NCBI GenBank assembly: GCA_003602415.1
Contig: QQSK01000003.1
Coordinates: forward strand, 1 to 64,000
Direction: 5' to 3'
Source: Candidatus Poseidoniales archaeon
GTDB lineage: Archaea; Thermoplasmatota; Poseidoniia; Poseidoniales; Poseidoniaceae
Length of the DNA: 64,000 nt
Shown in pieces: positions 53,014 to 62,745 of this stretch. The notes under the pieces were generated by a model that ran no database searches, was not told where the DNA came from, and saw only the letters and a list, made by a program, of their open reading frames with translations. The translations under genes were made by a program, and so were the position numbers. Numbering within the stretch: position 1 is the first letter of the stretch; every line of letters starts with the position of its first letter.

Positions 53014-54504
53014 TCAGTATGTTTTAGCCAAAATCACTCTTCTAGTAGTAGGCTTACCAGACATGAAGCAAGGTCTTTCAGAATCATAAGACTCTGTTGC
53101 ATCTCCAAGGAATGATAAGCCAGTCGTTCTTTCTATAGTTTCAGCATGAGCATCTGTACCATCAAATGCCATTTCGTAGATCTTGCCATCCTCTACATCA
53201 TCTAGGTTGGTTAATGGAATAACAACATCTTCTGTATGAGCCCTAGAACGTTTTCGTAATTCATCAGATATTTCATCGAGAACTCTCTTACATTCCTGAA
53301 TTATGTTATCCATTGGCAGAGGTTCCTTGCCACCGGTTCTCCTAGCAGCAAATGCTGTATTGTTCTCGATATCTCGAGGACCTATGTCCAATCTTAGTGG
53401 GACACCTTTAATCTCCCAGTCAAAGTATTTCTGTCCTGCATGAATATCCCTTGAATCAACCTTTACTCTAAGTCCTGCAGATTTCAGTATAGCTGCGATT
53501 TCTTCAGCCTTAGCAATTGTGTCAACATCAGAATTTTTACGAATCATAGGACATATTACGACTTGATGTGGAGCGATTGCAGGAGGCATGATCAATCCAT
53601 TATCATCACCATGCATTCCTACTACAGCACCCAATAACCTCTCAGACATCCCGTAGGTTGTTTGGTGACAATGTTGCTGTTTTGCCTCCAAATTTTCGTA
53701 AGTCAAATCAAATGCTTTAGCCCACTGGTCACGATAGTGATGGCATGAAGCCACTTGCAGAGTTCGGCCATTTGGCATAATCGCATCTATGCCAATTGTA
53801 TACCAGGCACCAGGAAATGTATCCCAAACTGGTCTTCTGGCCTTGATTACAGGTAGGCAGAGGTCATGCATCAAATTGTCAACAATCTGCAAATCCTGTT
53901 CGATTTGTCTTGTAGCACATTCTTCATCAGCATGCGCAGTATGAGCTTCAAAGAAATGAATTTCTCGAACTCTGATAAATGAACGAGTTTGCTTAGTCTC
54001 ATATCTGAAGGTGTTAACCATCTGGTACACTTTCAGTGGCAAATCTTTGTGAGATCGAATCCAAAGAGGAAACATGGTATACATTGCAGTCTCACTAGTT
54101 GGCCTGAGGAACATTGGGATATCCAGTTCGTTTTCACCAGCGTGTTTTACCCAATATACTTCTTTTTTGAACCCGCCTTCTTCGTCCTCATCTCGTAAGT
54201 CGTCAGGGTCCACTCCTTCTTCACGAGCACGCTTGAGCCTTGCAACCAAAGCATTTTCTTTTTCTAGAAGATTTTCAGGAATTAGAAGAGGAAAGTTGAC
54301 TTCTTCATGGTCTGTTCTTTCCATCTCTGCGTGAGTAAGTGCATCAATTAATTTCATTGTGCGCCAACCATATGGTCTCCAAACATCCATTCCTTTGATT
54401 GGATAACGCTTGTCAACCAATTCCGCAGCCTCAACAATGAATGGATACCAAGAATTGAAATCTTCAACCTTTGATGGGATTCCTCTCTTGGCTTTTCCGC
54501 CCAT
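53014..54504 (-). CDS. proS: Prolyl-tRNA synthetase, archaeal/eukaryotic type
   Basis: Class II synthetase of 496 aa. The archaeal form is shown by FNSWYPFIVEAAELVDKRYP at the start, motif 2 RPTSETAMYTMFPLW and TFRYETKQTRSFIRVRE, HGDDNGLIMPPAIAP and a C-terminal zinc-binding-like extension ending KTY. The ATG at 54504 has AGGAG eight bases upstream and starts MGGKAKRG; an upstream ATG at 54534 overlaps the preceding gene's end region and lacks a signal. It charges tRNA-Pro. Confidence 0.95.
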   Translation of the reverse strand: MGGKAKRGIPSKVEDFNSWYPFIVEAAELVDKRYPIKGMDVWRPYGWRTMKLIDALTHAEMERTDHEEVNFPLLIPENLLEKENALVARLKRAREEGVDPDDLRDEDEEGGFKKEVYWVKHAGENELDIPMFLRPTSETAMYTMFPLWIRSHKDLPLKVYQMVNTFRYETKQTRSFIRVREIHFFEAHTAHADEECATRQIEQDLQIVDNLMHDLCLPVIKARRPVWDTFPGAWYTIGIDAIMPNGRTLQVASCHHYRDQWAKAFDLTYENLEAKQQHCHQTTYGMSERLLGAVVGMHGDDNGLIMPPAIAPHQVVICPMIRKNSDVDTIAKAEEIAAILKSAGLRVKVDSRDIHAGQKYFDWEIKGVPLRLDIGPRDIENNTAFAARRTGGKEPLPMDNIIQECKRVLDEISDELRKRSRAHTEDVVIPLTNLDDVEDGKIYEMAFDGTDAHAETIERTTGLSFLGDATESYDSERPCFMSGKPTTRRVILAKTY

Positions 54505-54543
54505 GCAATCGACTCCTATGGCACCATTCATCAAACTGCCGCA

Positions 54544-55092
54544 TCACTTCTTACGGAATGCTAGAATGAGAAGTATGATGCTGCTTACCACTGCAACATA
54601 ATCAGGGATTCCAATTTCAGGGAATGGTAATGACCAAGCCTGTTCATTACTGATATTGTGTATATCAATCCAATTTAATCTGGTAGCTTCTGAAGTGCAT
54701 TTTTCGGCAGTACACTGTGAGTTTAGGAAACCAAAAGCCCCAAACAGGTTTCCAATTGAGACAACTAATGCAGAGATACTGAAAACTTTCAGCAGTCCGT
54801 TACTTTTCTTTTCAGGAACCTTTGGTAAGTTAGGAAGATTTGGAAGAGGCATCGGTTCTGGTATTGCTGCCCCTGGAACAACTTCTATCATATTATCTTG
54901 AGTTGTCATGGCAGTTACAACTTCAACTTCAGGTAAACCAGTTGATTGACTTGGTTTAGTAGGAGTTATAGGTTCGATATTTAGCCCAAAAATCCTCTCA
55001 GCAAGGCTAGCTAAAACTGGATCTGCCGCAATTTCGGCTTCATCAATTTCACCATCAAGAAGACGCTTAACTTTGTCATCATGAGCATCCAT
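54544..55092 (-). CDS. Hypothetical protein with two membrane helices
   Basis: 182 aa. Residues 1-100 are soluble, acidic at the start and rich in Pro between about 75 and 95 (PNLPNLPKVP). Helices lie near 103-124 and 161-179, the second ending in a basic FRKK tail. A Cys pair (about 128 and 133) lies in the loop between them, which should face outward. GGAGG is eight bases before the ATG. No family recognised. Confidence 0.62.
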   Translation of the reverse strand: MDAHDDKVKRLLDGEIDEAEIAADPVLASLAERIFGLNIEPITPTKPSQSTGLPEVEVVTAMTTQDNMIEVVPGAAIPEPMPLPNLPNLPKVPEKKSNGLLKVFSISALVVSIGNLFGAFGFLNSQCTAEKCTSEATRLNWIDIHNISNEQAWSLPFPEIGIPDYVAVVSSIILLILAFRKK

Positions 55093-55145
55093 GGCAATCG
55101 CCTCCTAGTCCAATGTGGATAGGTTCTCATTATCAAGCGTTCGCT

Positions 55146-55805
55146 TCAAGCATTACCTGCTGCTTCGACCTCAGCCCAATCTTTCATAAAACCGGCTAAT
55201 CCCTTGTCAGTCAACGGATGACTCATCAATTGGCGGAATGTTTTGGTAGGCATTGTTACTGTATGAGCGCCTAACTGCATACATGCTAGAACATGAGTTG
55301 GATGTCTAATCGATGCAGCTAAAACTTTGGTACTAACATCATAATTTTCCCAAGTTGCCATAATTTCAGCGATTAACGTCATGCCATCCGCACCAGTATC
55401 GTCGATTCGACCAATGAACGGTGAAACATATGTTGCACCAGCCTTAGCAGCCATCAATGCTTGTGATGCTGAAAATATGAGAGTCACATTTGTCTTTATT
55501 CCATCCTCAGTTAGTATTTTTGTAGCCGCTAATCCTTCAGGTGTGCAAGGTATTTTGATAATCACATTATCTGGCAATTCGCTCTTGAGTGCTCTACCTT
55601 GCTCGACCATCCCTGCAGTATCCAAAGCAGTCACTTCCGCTGAAATTGGGCCATCACAGATTGCTGCAATTTCTGCAACGACTGTTTTGAAATCTCGACC
55701 ACTTTTCTTAATCAATGAAGGATTTGTCGTCACTCCATCAAGAATACCCCATGAGGCAATTTCTCTAATTTCATCTACATCGGCTGTATCAAGGAAGAAC
55801 TCCAT
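55146..55805 (-). CDS. tal: Short transaldolase / fructose-6-phosphate aldolase family
   Basis: 219-aa TalC-type class I aldolase. MEFFLDTADVDEIREI, GVTTNPSLI, and IIKIPCTPEG with the Schiff-base lysine are typical; the C-terminal PTKTFRQLMSHPLTD segment is also conserved. It exchanges dihydroxyacetone units between sugar phosphates in the non-oxidative pentose-phosphate path. The ATG at 55805 gives the family N-terminus; a TTG at 55835 overlapping tktC is rejected. It follows the two transketolase genes on the same strand. Confidence 0.93.
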   Translation of the reverse strand: MEFFLDTADVDEIREIASWGILDGVTTNPSLIKKSGRDFKTVVAEIAAICDGPISAEVTALDTAGMVEQGRALKSELPDNVIIKIPCTPEGLAATKILTEDGIKTNVTLIFSASQALMAAKAGATYVSPFIGRIDDTGADGMTLIAEIMATWENYDVSTKVLAASIRHPTHVLACMQLGAHTVTMPTKTFRQLMSHPLTDKGLAGFMKDWAEVEAAGNA

Positions 55806-55831
55806 GATAATCTGCTGTTGAAGGCGGTGCT

Positions 55832-56770
55832 TCAAACCTTCCTCGCGATTGCCTTCTTGGCGGCTTCCACAATATGGTGTGATTTTAGGCCCATCATTTC
55901 CAACATTTCTTCTGAACCTGCTGATTCTCCAAAGCGGTCCGGTACGCCGATTTTCTCCATAGGAACCGGATGAGAAGAAACAAGGTGTTCAGCCACAGCA
56001 CCTCCTAATCCTCCTATCACTGAATGGTCTTCAGCCGTAACAAATGCTCCACATTGTTTTGCTAGGTTATCAAGAAGTTCAGTGTCTAATGGTTTGATCG
56101 TATGCATGTCCACTACTGTGGCATTTATTCCTTCATCTTTCAGCATATTAGCAGCATCCATGGCTTCGTGAACTAGTACTCCACATGCGATTATTGCAAC
56201 ATCGTTGCCTTCAGACAAAACAACACCTTTGCCGATTTGAATTTCATTTTCCTTGCCATCGTAAAGCACAGGTGTTTTATTTCTTGCAGTTCGCATGTAT
56301 GATGGACTTCCCAGTCCAGGTAACTGCATAGTCAAAGCCTTGGTAGAAATATCATCACAAGGGTGCATTACTACTACATTTGGCAAGGTTCGATAAATGG
56401 CTAAATCTTCAATCGATTGTGCACTTGAACCATCGGTTCCCGTGTGAGTTCCACCATGTGATCCACAAAGATGGACTGCAAGGTTAGGCCTGGCAACACC
56501 ATTACGCATTTGCTCGAATGCTCTTTCAGTAAATATAGCAAATGTACTTGCGAATGGAATGTATCCACTAGATGCTAATCCTGCACCTACAAGTAGCATG
56601 TTCTGTTCACCAATTCCACATGAAACAGTTCTTTCTGGATGTGCTTTACGGAAATGAAGTGATTTAGTGGATTTACCCAAATCTGCCTCTAAAACAACCA
56701 CCTTTGGATTGTCAGCGAGTGCTAGTAGAGCTTCTCCATATCCATCTCTTGTTGCTGCCATGCGACTCAT
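55832..56770 (-). CDS. Transketolase, C-terminal subunit
   Basis: 312-aa pyrimidine-binding half of a split transketolase. SCGIGEQNMLLVGAGLASSG is the Pyr-domain motif with the cofactor glutamate, and the C-terminal domain begins around residue 190 (GNDVAIIACGVLVHEA). It pairs with the N-terminal subunit encoded just upstream, with an ATGA overlap that couples translation and should keep subunit ratios equal. Confidence 0.94.
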   Translation of the reverse strand: MSRMAATRDGYGEALLALADNPKVVVLEADLGKSTKSLHFRKAHPERTVSCGIGEQNMLLVGAGLASSGYIPFASTFAIFTERAFEQMRNGVARPNLAVHLCGSHGGTHTGTDGSSAQSIEDLAIYRTLPNVVVMHPCDDISTKALTMQLPGLGSPSYMRTARNKTPVLYDGKENEIQIGKGVVLSEGNDVAIIACGVLVHEAMDAANMLKDEGINATVVDMHTIKPLDTELLDNLAKQCGAFVTAEDHSVIGGLGGAVAEHLVSSHPVPMEKIGVPDRFGESAGSEEMLEMMGLKSHHIVEAAKKAIARKV

Positions 56771-57594
56771 GCACTCACCCCCAATTCACTCAATGCTTGA
56801 GCCAATTGTTCATCTGAAGGTGCAGCGCCATGGAATGCAGGGTTGTTTTCCATAAAGGATACACCCTTGCCTTTCACAGTCTGTGCAATAACTACTGCTG
56901 GTTGGCCAGTAATAGTATCCATCCAATCTATTGCAGAAACAATTTCTTGCATATTATGTCCATCTATCACCTTAACAGCCCATCCGAAAGAGCTCCACTT
57001 TGCAGGAATATCGAACATTCTCATTTGTGCTTCACAAAAATCATCATTCTGTATTCCATTACAATCCAAAAACAATTTGAGATTGCCCAATTCATGATGT
57101 GCAGCAGCCATAGCTGCTTCCCAAATACTTCCTTCCTGAATCTCACCATCTCCAACCATAACGTATGCATTGCGATTTGAACCGTCGATTTTAGCTGCTA
57201 CAGCACAACCCATTCCAAATGATAGGCCCATGCCCAAACTTCCTGCTGAAAAATCTACACCAGGGCACCACTTCATGTCGACGTGCCCTTGGCAAACTCC
57301 TCCTTTGACTCGATACGACTTCAAGTCCTCATGATTGATGAATCCCATTTCAGCAAGTACAGCATACATGCCAGGAGATGCATGCCCTTTTGATAGCACG
57401 AATCTATCACGATCTTCCCAGTCCGGTTGTTCTGGTTTTGCACGTAATCTGTGGCCATAAAGAGCGCATAGTATGTCTATTTCTGAAAGGGAACCACCTG
57501 GGTGTCCAGCCTGGGCCCTATGTGTCATTTTCACAATTTCAATTCGGCACTTTCTTGCCATATCTTCTAGTTCAGAGATGCTCATACCGGTCAT
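56767..57594 (-). CDS. Transketolase, N-terminal subunit
   Basis: About 275-aa thiamine-diphosphate-binding half. AQAGHPGGSLSEID near the N-terminus and the TPP motif GDGEIQEGSIWEAAM...DCN (about 142-173) are clear. With the C-terminal subunit it transfers two-carbon units between sugar phosphates. The ATG at 57594 is placed by GGAAGGGG about five bases upstream; an ATG three codons later and an upstream TTG are weaker. First gene of the tktN-tktC-tal operon. Confidence 0.94.
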   Translation of the reverse strand: MTGMSISELEDMARKCRIEIVKMTHRAQAGHPGGSLSEIDILCALYGHRLRAKPEQPDWEDRDRFVLSKGHASPGMYAVLAEMGFINHEDLKSYRVKGGVCQGHVDMKWCPGVDFSAGSLGMGLSFGMGCAVAAKIDGSNRNAYVMVGDGEIQEGSIWEAAMAAAHHELGNLKLFLDCNGIQNDDFCEAQMRMFDIPAKWSSFGWAVKVIDGHNMQEIVSAIDWMDTITGQPAVVIAQTVKGKGVSFMENNPAFHGAAPSDEQLAQALSELGVSA

Positions 57595-57659
57595 GATTGC
57601 CCCTTCCAAGGCTAGCCCTTTGACTATGGCCTTTGATGGTTGTGTTCATTCTGAAGACA

Positions 57660-59804
57660 TCAATTCTTAGGATTCTTTTCAAAAATTTTGTCCATAGGCG
57701 GTAGACTGAAAGCCCCTCTCAATCTCTTAGCACCATCTGAAAGTACATACATTAAATCACTACCAAGATTCCCTTTATTTGGTAAGGCTCTTGCTGAAAG
57801 CATAATGAACACTCCAACGAACCATAGGAAGAATAGAAGAGATGCAGTTCCGCCTAATGTCCCAATTCCTCCAAACCAATCATTTGGTAGAATTCCATTG
57901 TTAGGCCAATTTTTGTCGGCAACTATGAATATTGCTAACAATACTCCCATTAGAGATTCGCCTGCAATGAAACCAGCACCAATTAAAACACCTTTATCCT
58001 GAACCTCCTTAACGGCCATTTTAGCCTCCTTAGTCGCCTCACCTTCTAATGTGCCATCAATCCTCAATCTAGCACTGGATAATAATACGTGAGAAATTAT
58101 TCCACCGGCCATAATTGGAACCGATAGGTAAAGAGGTAGGTAAATTCCAATCGCTACGCTCATTACTGGCATTGCCAATCTGATCAATATAATTGCAATT
58201 ACTGCTCCCAACAATACCATTGGAAGGTTTAATTCTCCTCCAAATGCCCCTTGAACAATTGCTCCAATCAATTCAGCTTGTGGAGCCAATAACGCATCAT
58301 TACAATTGTATTCGGTTCCTACGCCAGACTCGAGAATCCTGGCATTTGTATCTGCACATGCAGTTTTTGTAATTTGGAAAGCATCGTGAAGAATAGATAG
58401 CACAGGTCCAATTACCATTGCACCCACAATCACACCAACAATCTCCGCAGTTTGTTGTCGCCATGGTGTGGCACCAACCATGTGCCCAGTTTTGAGGTCC
58501 TGCATCACATCTCCAGCAATTGCTGCAGAGGTAGCTACGATTGCTGCTATGAACATAGTTGCAATCATCATTTCTTTTTCCTCCATGCCCATGATTAGTC
58601 CGCCAACCACCCAAACCAATCCTATTGTGAATAGTAATGTAGCAATTGTCATTCCAGAAACTGGGGAGTTAGAGGAACCAACTACCCCTGCAATATATCC
58701 GGCAACTGCGGCGAAAAAGAATGATACGATTGCCAAGAATAGAGCACCAGCCAGTGCCATTAACGCACTACCTGTAGCATACCAATAAAACAAGAAGATC
58801 ATAATTACAAGGAAGCCGCAAAATAGCATTACTTTGTCTAATGGCAAATCCATTTCTGTACGCAATTGGCCCTTGCTAGTATCTGTTTTCTTGAATGCCT
58901 TGGACAATCCTTCTGCAATTGTTTTCCTCATCGACCAGAGCGTGTAAACTCCACCAACAACCATTGCACCAACTCCAACATAGCGTATTTGGTCAGACCA
59001 AACCGCCTTGTAATCATCCTTATCGATCAAGTTTTGAATGCCATTCAAAATTTCACCATCGGGAAATCCATTCATCAAGCCGTATATTGGAACTAATACT
59101 GCAAAGCCAATAACTCCACCTAAGAAAATGAATGATGCAATTCTTATTCCAACGATATATCCAACAGATAGCAAAGCCAGAGATAATTCACTACCAGCAT
59201 AGAATCTTGTTCCTAAGGCTTGAGCCACTCCTTCCAACTTGTATTCTGTTGCTTTGAATGCCTTAATCATCCAACCATATGTAGCTCCAATCAGTAGAGC
59301 ATAAATGATTGCAATCAATCCTGAACCGCCTTTTTCGCCAGCAACTAGAACTTCCCTACAGGCTACACCCTCTGGATAAGGCAACGCTTCTTCAACAATG
59401 AATAATCTTCTCAAAGCGATAGTGAACATAGTACCAAGAAGCCCTCCCAATATTGCGATAAGGAAAGTTTCTAGCCACTGTATTTCAGTCCAGATTCCAA
59501 GAACCAATAAAGCAGGTACAGTGAAAATAATACCAGCAGCAAGTGACTCTCCTGCGCTAGCCATAGTTTGAACAGAGTTGTTCTCCAGTATTGTAACATC
59601 TTTGAACTTGAATCCGCGCAAAATTAGCATACTCATCACAGCAGCAGGAATAGATGCAGAAACAGTCATCCCTACATACAGTCCCAAATATGCATTCGCA
59701 GCGGTCATTAAACCACCTAGAAGAACACCGATAATCAGTACACGAGCGGTTAACTCCTTGATGTTCCTATCAGCAGGAACCCATGGTTCACCAAGTCCGC
59801 TCAT
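57660..59804 (-). CDS. OPT-family oligopeptide or metal-chelate transporter
   Basis: 714-aa membrane transporter with 14-16 hydrophobic helices. The N-terminal ARVLIIGVLLGGLMTAANAY and the SGESLAAG-type segment (QTMASAGESLAAGIIF), plus GDVMQDLKTGHMVGATPWRQ, are hallmarks of the prokaryotic OPT family, proton-driven importers of oligopeptides or metal-siderophore complexes. Substrate cannot be told from sequence. It is divergent from the P-type ATPase gene, with a 119-bp promoter gap. Confidence 0.93.
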   Translation of the reverse strand: MSGLGEPWVPADRNIKELTARVLIIGVLLGGLMTAANAYLGLYVGMTVSASIPAAVMSMLILRGFKFKDVTILENNSVQTMASAGESLAAGIIFTVPALLVLGIWTEIQWLETFLIAILGGLLGTMFTIALRRLFIVEEALPYPEGVACREVLVAGEKGGSGLIAIIYALLIGATYGWMIKAFKATEYKLEGVAQALGTRFYAGSELSLALLSVGYIVGIRIASFIFLGGVIGFAVLVPIYGLMNGFPDGEILNGIQNLIDKDDYKAVWSDQIRYVGVGAMVVGGVYTLWSMRKTIAEGLSKAFKKTDTSKGQLRTEMDLPLDKVMLFCGFLVIMIFLFYWYATGSALMALAGALFLAIVSFFFAAVAGYIAGVVGSSNSPVSGMTIATLLFTIGLVWVVGGLIMGMEEKEMMIATMFIAAIVATSAAIAGDVMQDLKTGHMVGATPWRQQTAEIVGVIVGAMVIGPVLSILHDAFQITKTACADTNARILESGVGTEYNCNDALLAPQAELIGAIVQGAFGGELNLPMVLLGAVIAIILIRLAMPVMSVAIGIYLPLYLSVPIMAGGIISHVLLSSARLRIDGTLEGEATKEAKMAVKEVQDKGVLIGAGFIAGESLMGVLLAIFIVADKNWPNNGILPNDWFGGIGTLGGTASLLFFLWFVGVFIMLSARALPNKGNLGSDLMYVLSDGAKRLRGAFSLPPMDKIFEKNPKN

Positions 59805-59923
59805 ATTTGTCCGAGACTAATACCGTTTGTGAAATAATCGGCTGATTAAAACTGGAACACCCACCCGTATAATCATAAGTCCTGTTATTACCGGAATACA
59901 AGAGCAGTTGCTCTGGTGGTGGC

Positions 59924-62707
59924 ATGGCAGAAACTTTGTGGCATACCAAGAGTGGTGAAGAAACACTCTCTGACTTCGGTACTCCGTTAGGTGGTTTAAC
60001 GTCTGAAGATGCATCTTCAAGATTAGAAAAATATGGTGAAAACAAGTTGAGTGAGCCTGAAAGGACCTCCGCATTTATCCGCTTCCTTTCTCAATATCAT
60101 GATCCTTTGAACTATCTGTTGATAGGAGCAGGACTTCTTGCTTTAGCTACACACCCTGACCAACCTGGGGATGCGATTTTTATCGCAATAGTTCTAACTG
60201 CAAACGCATTTTTTGGATTTTGGCAGGAAAACAAAGCCGAACAGGAAATGGGTGCTCTCAAACAAATGACGGTTTCCAGATGTGTTGTTTGCAGAGATGG
60301 CATGGAGATGGAGTTGAGTACCACTCAGTTAGTTCCAGGAGATATTGTAAAAATCGAAGAGGGATTGAATGTACCTGCCGATTTACGCGTAAGTGAATCT
60401 TGGCAATGTAAGGTAGATGAATCCGCATTAACCGGAGAATCTATGCCTACAAAAGTTGTTTCTGATATCCTACCACCTGAGACTCTACTAGCAGATAGAA
60501 AAAATATGCTTTACATGGGTACCACAATTTCCACAGGTAGAGCAGTTGGAATTGTTATTGCCACTGGAATGTATACAGAGTTAGGAAAAATCGCTAGCGA
60601 TATTGCTGAAGCTGAAACTCCTAAAACTCCACTCGAACATAAATTGGAATCATTGGGTAAATTCCTAGGATTCATTGCACTAATAGTTGCTGCACTAATT
60701 GTTTCTATAGAATTAATTTTGACCTATGTTGATGGTGGAGATTTATGGAAAGAGGCAAAATTCCAACTATTGGTTGCTATAGCAATATTTGTAGCAATCG
60801 TTCCTGAAGGCCTTCCAATTATTTTGGTTACTACATTGGCAATTGGTATGAGAAATATGGCACGTCACAAAGCAATCATACGACGTATGAAAGCTGTCGA
60901 AACACTAGGTTCTACAACAGTTATTTGTACTGATAAAACAGGTACTCTAACCAAGAATCAGATGACAGTTCGACGATTGATGCTTCCTACCAAAACATTC
61001 GGAATTAGTGGAGAGGGTTTCACTCCAGAAGGAAAGCTTACTTTCGATAACGAAGAACTCAGCGATGAAGAGATGTCCTCTTTGCAAAGCGAACTCGGTT
61101 TCAGATTAGCTGCTGCTTGTCTTTCACTATGTCACAATTCACAAATTGCAGAGGTCAAGGGGCAATGGTCTGCAATAGGTGATCCAACCGATAGTGCGTG
61201 TGCAGTTTTGGGCTTCAAGATCAATGGCTCTGTAGCAAAATTCGCTCAACGCCATCCACGTAAACACGAGTTTTTCTTTAATACAGACCGAAAGCGCATG
61301 TCTGTAATCCATGAATATGAAGGCGAAGATTGGATATTTTCCAAAGGTGGTGCAGGCGGATACAAGAAATTGGTAAAGTGGAAGGTTTCCAATGGAGAAA
61401 TAGTTCCTATCGAACCTGGAGACTTTGATACCGCTTCAGACGCAAACAAAGACATGGCTAGCAAAGCTATGCGTGTCATAGCATTGTGTGCAAGGAAGGT
61501 AGAAGACGGTGAAGATATTACCAATATGGAAACAATGGAGGACAATCTGATATTCTTAGGAATGGTTGGAATCATGGACCCACCGCGTGCTGAGGTTTAC
61601 GATGCTATTCTGCGTTGCCAAAAGGCAGGAATTCAAGTTAAGATGATCACCGGAGATCAACAAATGACTGCCCAATCAATTGGGGAGGACCTCAATATCA
61701 CTAAGCCTCATATCGATGCAGTTGGCGGTGACCGACTTGAAACATTAGACGATGAAGCAATGAGAGATATTGTTGGTGGTACTGCTATCTTCAGTCGTGT
61801 TACACCTGAACAAAAAATGCGAATTGTTACTGCATTACAGGACGAAGGGGAAGTCGTTGCTATGACGGGGGATGGTGTCAATGACGCTCCAGCACTATCT
61901 AGGGCTAATATTGGCATCTCCATGGGTATTGCAGGTACTGACGTAGCAAAAGATGCTTCAGATATGGTTCTACAGGATGACAACTTCGCCAATATTGTAA
62001 ATGCCGTAGAAGAAGGTCGCAAGATTTATGCAAATATACGCAATTTCGTTCGTTACCAAGTATCTACCAATGTTGCTGCTGTAATATTACTACTGATGGC
62101 TTCAGTTGTCTTCCAGTGGCCCTTGCCTCTCACAGCAACTCAAATTCTAGTGATCAACATACTGATGGATGGACCTCCTGCTGTTGCTTTAGGTGTGGAA
62201 AGAAAACACTCTAACGTTATGGATAGACCTCCAAGACCCGTTCAAGAATCATTACCTAATTTGCTCGATTTGTTATTGATTTTCTATCTAGGTGCAATCA
62301 TGGTTGTGGGTACTCTAATCGTTTATTATTTAGCCTTGGAAAACGGTTCTGATGCTTATGCAAGGACTATGTGTTTCAGCGTGTTCATCGTCTACCAATT
62401 ATTCAATGTCATGAATTGTAGAAGTAATGAAGACAGTGTATTCAAACTTGGATTATTTTCAAACAGAGCAATTTATCTTGCAGTCTTCTTCTCTATGGCG
62501 CTCTTGCTAATTGCTGTTCAAGGAGCAGAATGGACAATACCTCTAACCTCTTTTGAGATAGGTGAGTTATTGTCAACTATACCTTTGGAACAGAAGGATT
62601 GGTTTGTCATAATTTTAGTTGCAAGTACAGTTTTCATGATTGAAGAGTTCCGTAAATTATTACGTTCAACAGGAGTATTCCGTGTTCGAACAAGTCGTCG
62701 CAACTAA
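59924..62707 (+). CDS. P2-type cation-transporting ATPase
   Basis: 927-aa P-type ATPase. TGES is at 170-173 in the actuator domain, the phosphorylated aspartate is Asp337 in CTDKTGTLT, KGGAGGYKK marks the nucleotide domain and MTGDGVNDAPAL the hinge. M4 contains VPEGLP (293-298), which with the overall length places it in the P2 group (Ca2+, Na+ or Na+/K+ pumps), not among heavy-metal pumps. Likely role is export of Ca2+ or Na+ in a marine cell. GGTGGTG lies upstream of the ATG. Confidence 0.93.
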   Translation: MAETLWHTKSGEETLSDFGTPLGGLTSEDASSRLEKYGENKLSEPERTSAFIRFLSQYHDPLNYLLIGAGLLALATHPDQPGDAIFIAIVLTANAFFGFWQENKAEQEMGALKQMTVSRCVVCRDGMEMELSTTQLVPGDIVKIEEGLNVPADLRVSESWQCKVDESALTGESMPTKVVSDILPPETLLADRKNMLYMGTTISTGRAVGIVIATGMYTELGKIASDIAEAETPKTPLEHKLESLGKFLGFIALIVAALIVSIELILTYVDGGDLWKEAKFQLLVAIAIFVAIVPEGLPIILVTTLAIGMRNMARHKAIIRRMKAVETLGSTTVICTDKTGTLTKNQMTVRRLMLPTKTFGISGEGFTPEGKLTFDNEELSDEEMSSLQSELGFRLAAACLSLCHNSQIAEVKGQWSAIGDPTDSACAVLGFKINGSVAKFAQRHPRKHEFFFNTDRKRMSVIHEYEGEDWIFSKGGAGGYKKLVKWKVSNGEIVPIEPGDFDTASDANKDMASKAMRVIALCARKVEDGEDITNMETMEDNLIFLGMVGIMDPPRAEVYDAILRCQKAGIQVKMITGDQQMTAQSIGEDLNITKPHIDAVGGDRLETLDDEAMRDIVGGTAIFSRVTPEQKMRIVTALQDEGEVVAMTGDGVNDAPALSRANIGISMGIAGTDVAKDASDMVLQDDNFANIVNAVEEGRKIYANIRNFVRYQVSTNVAAVILLLMASVVFQWPLPLTATQILVINILMDGPPAVALGVERKHSNVMDRPPRPVQESLPNLLDLLLIFYLGAIMVVGTLIVYYLALENGSDAYARTMCFSVFIVYQLFNVMNCRSNEDSVFKLGLFSNRAIYLAVFFSMALLLIAVQGAEWTIPLTSFEIGELLSTIPLEQKDWFVIILVASTVFMIEEFRKLLRSTGVFRVRTSRRN

Positions 62708-62745
62708 TACATGGATTCAATAATAATAGACGATGCGAGATTAGC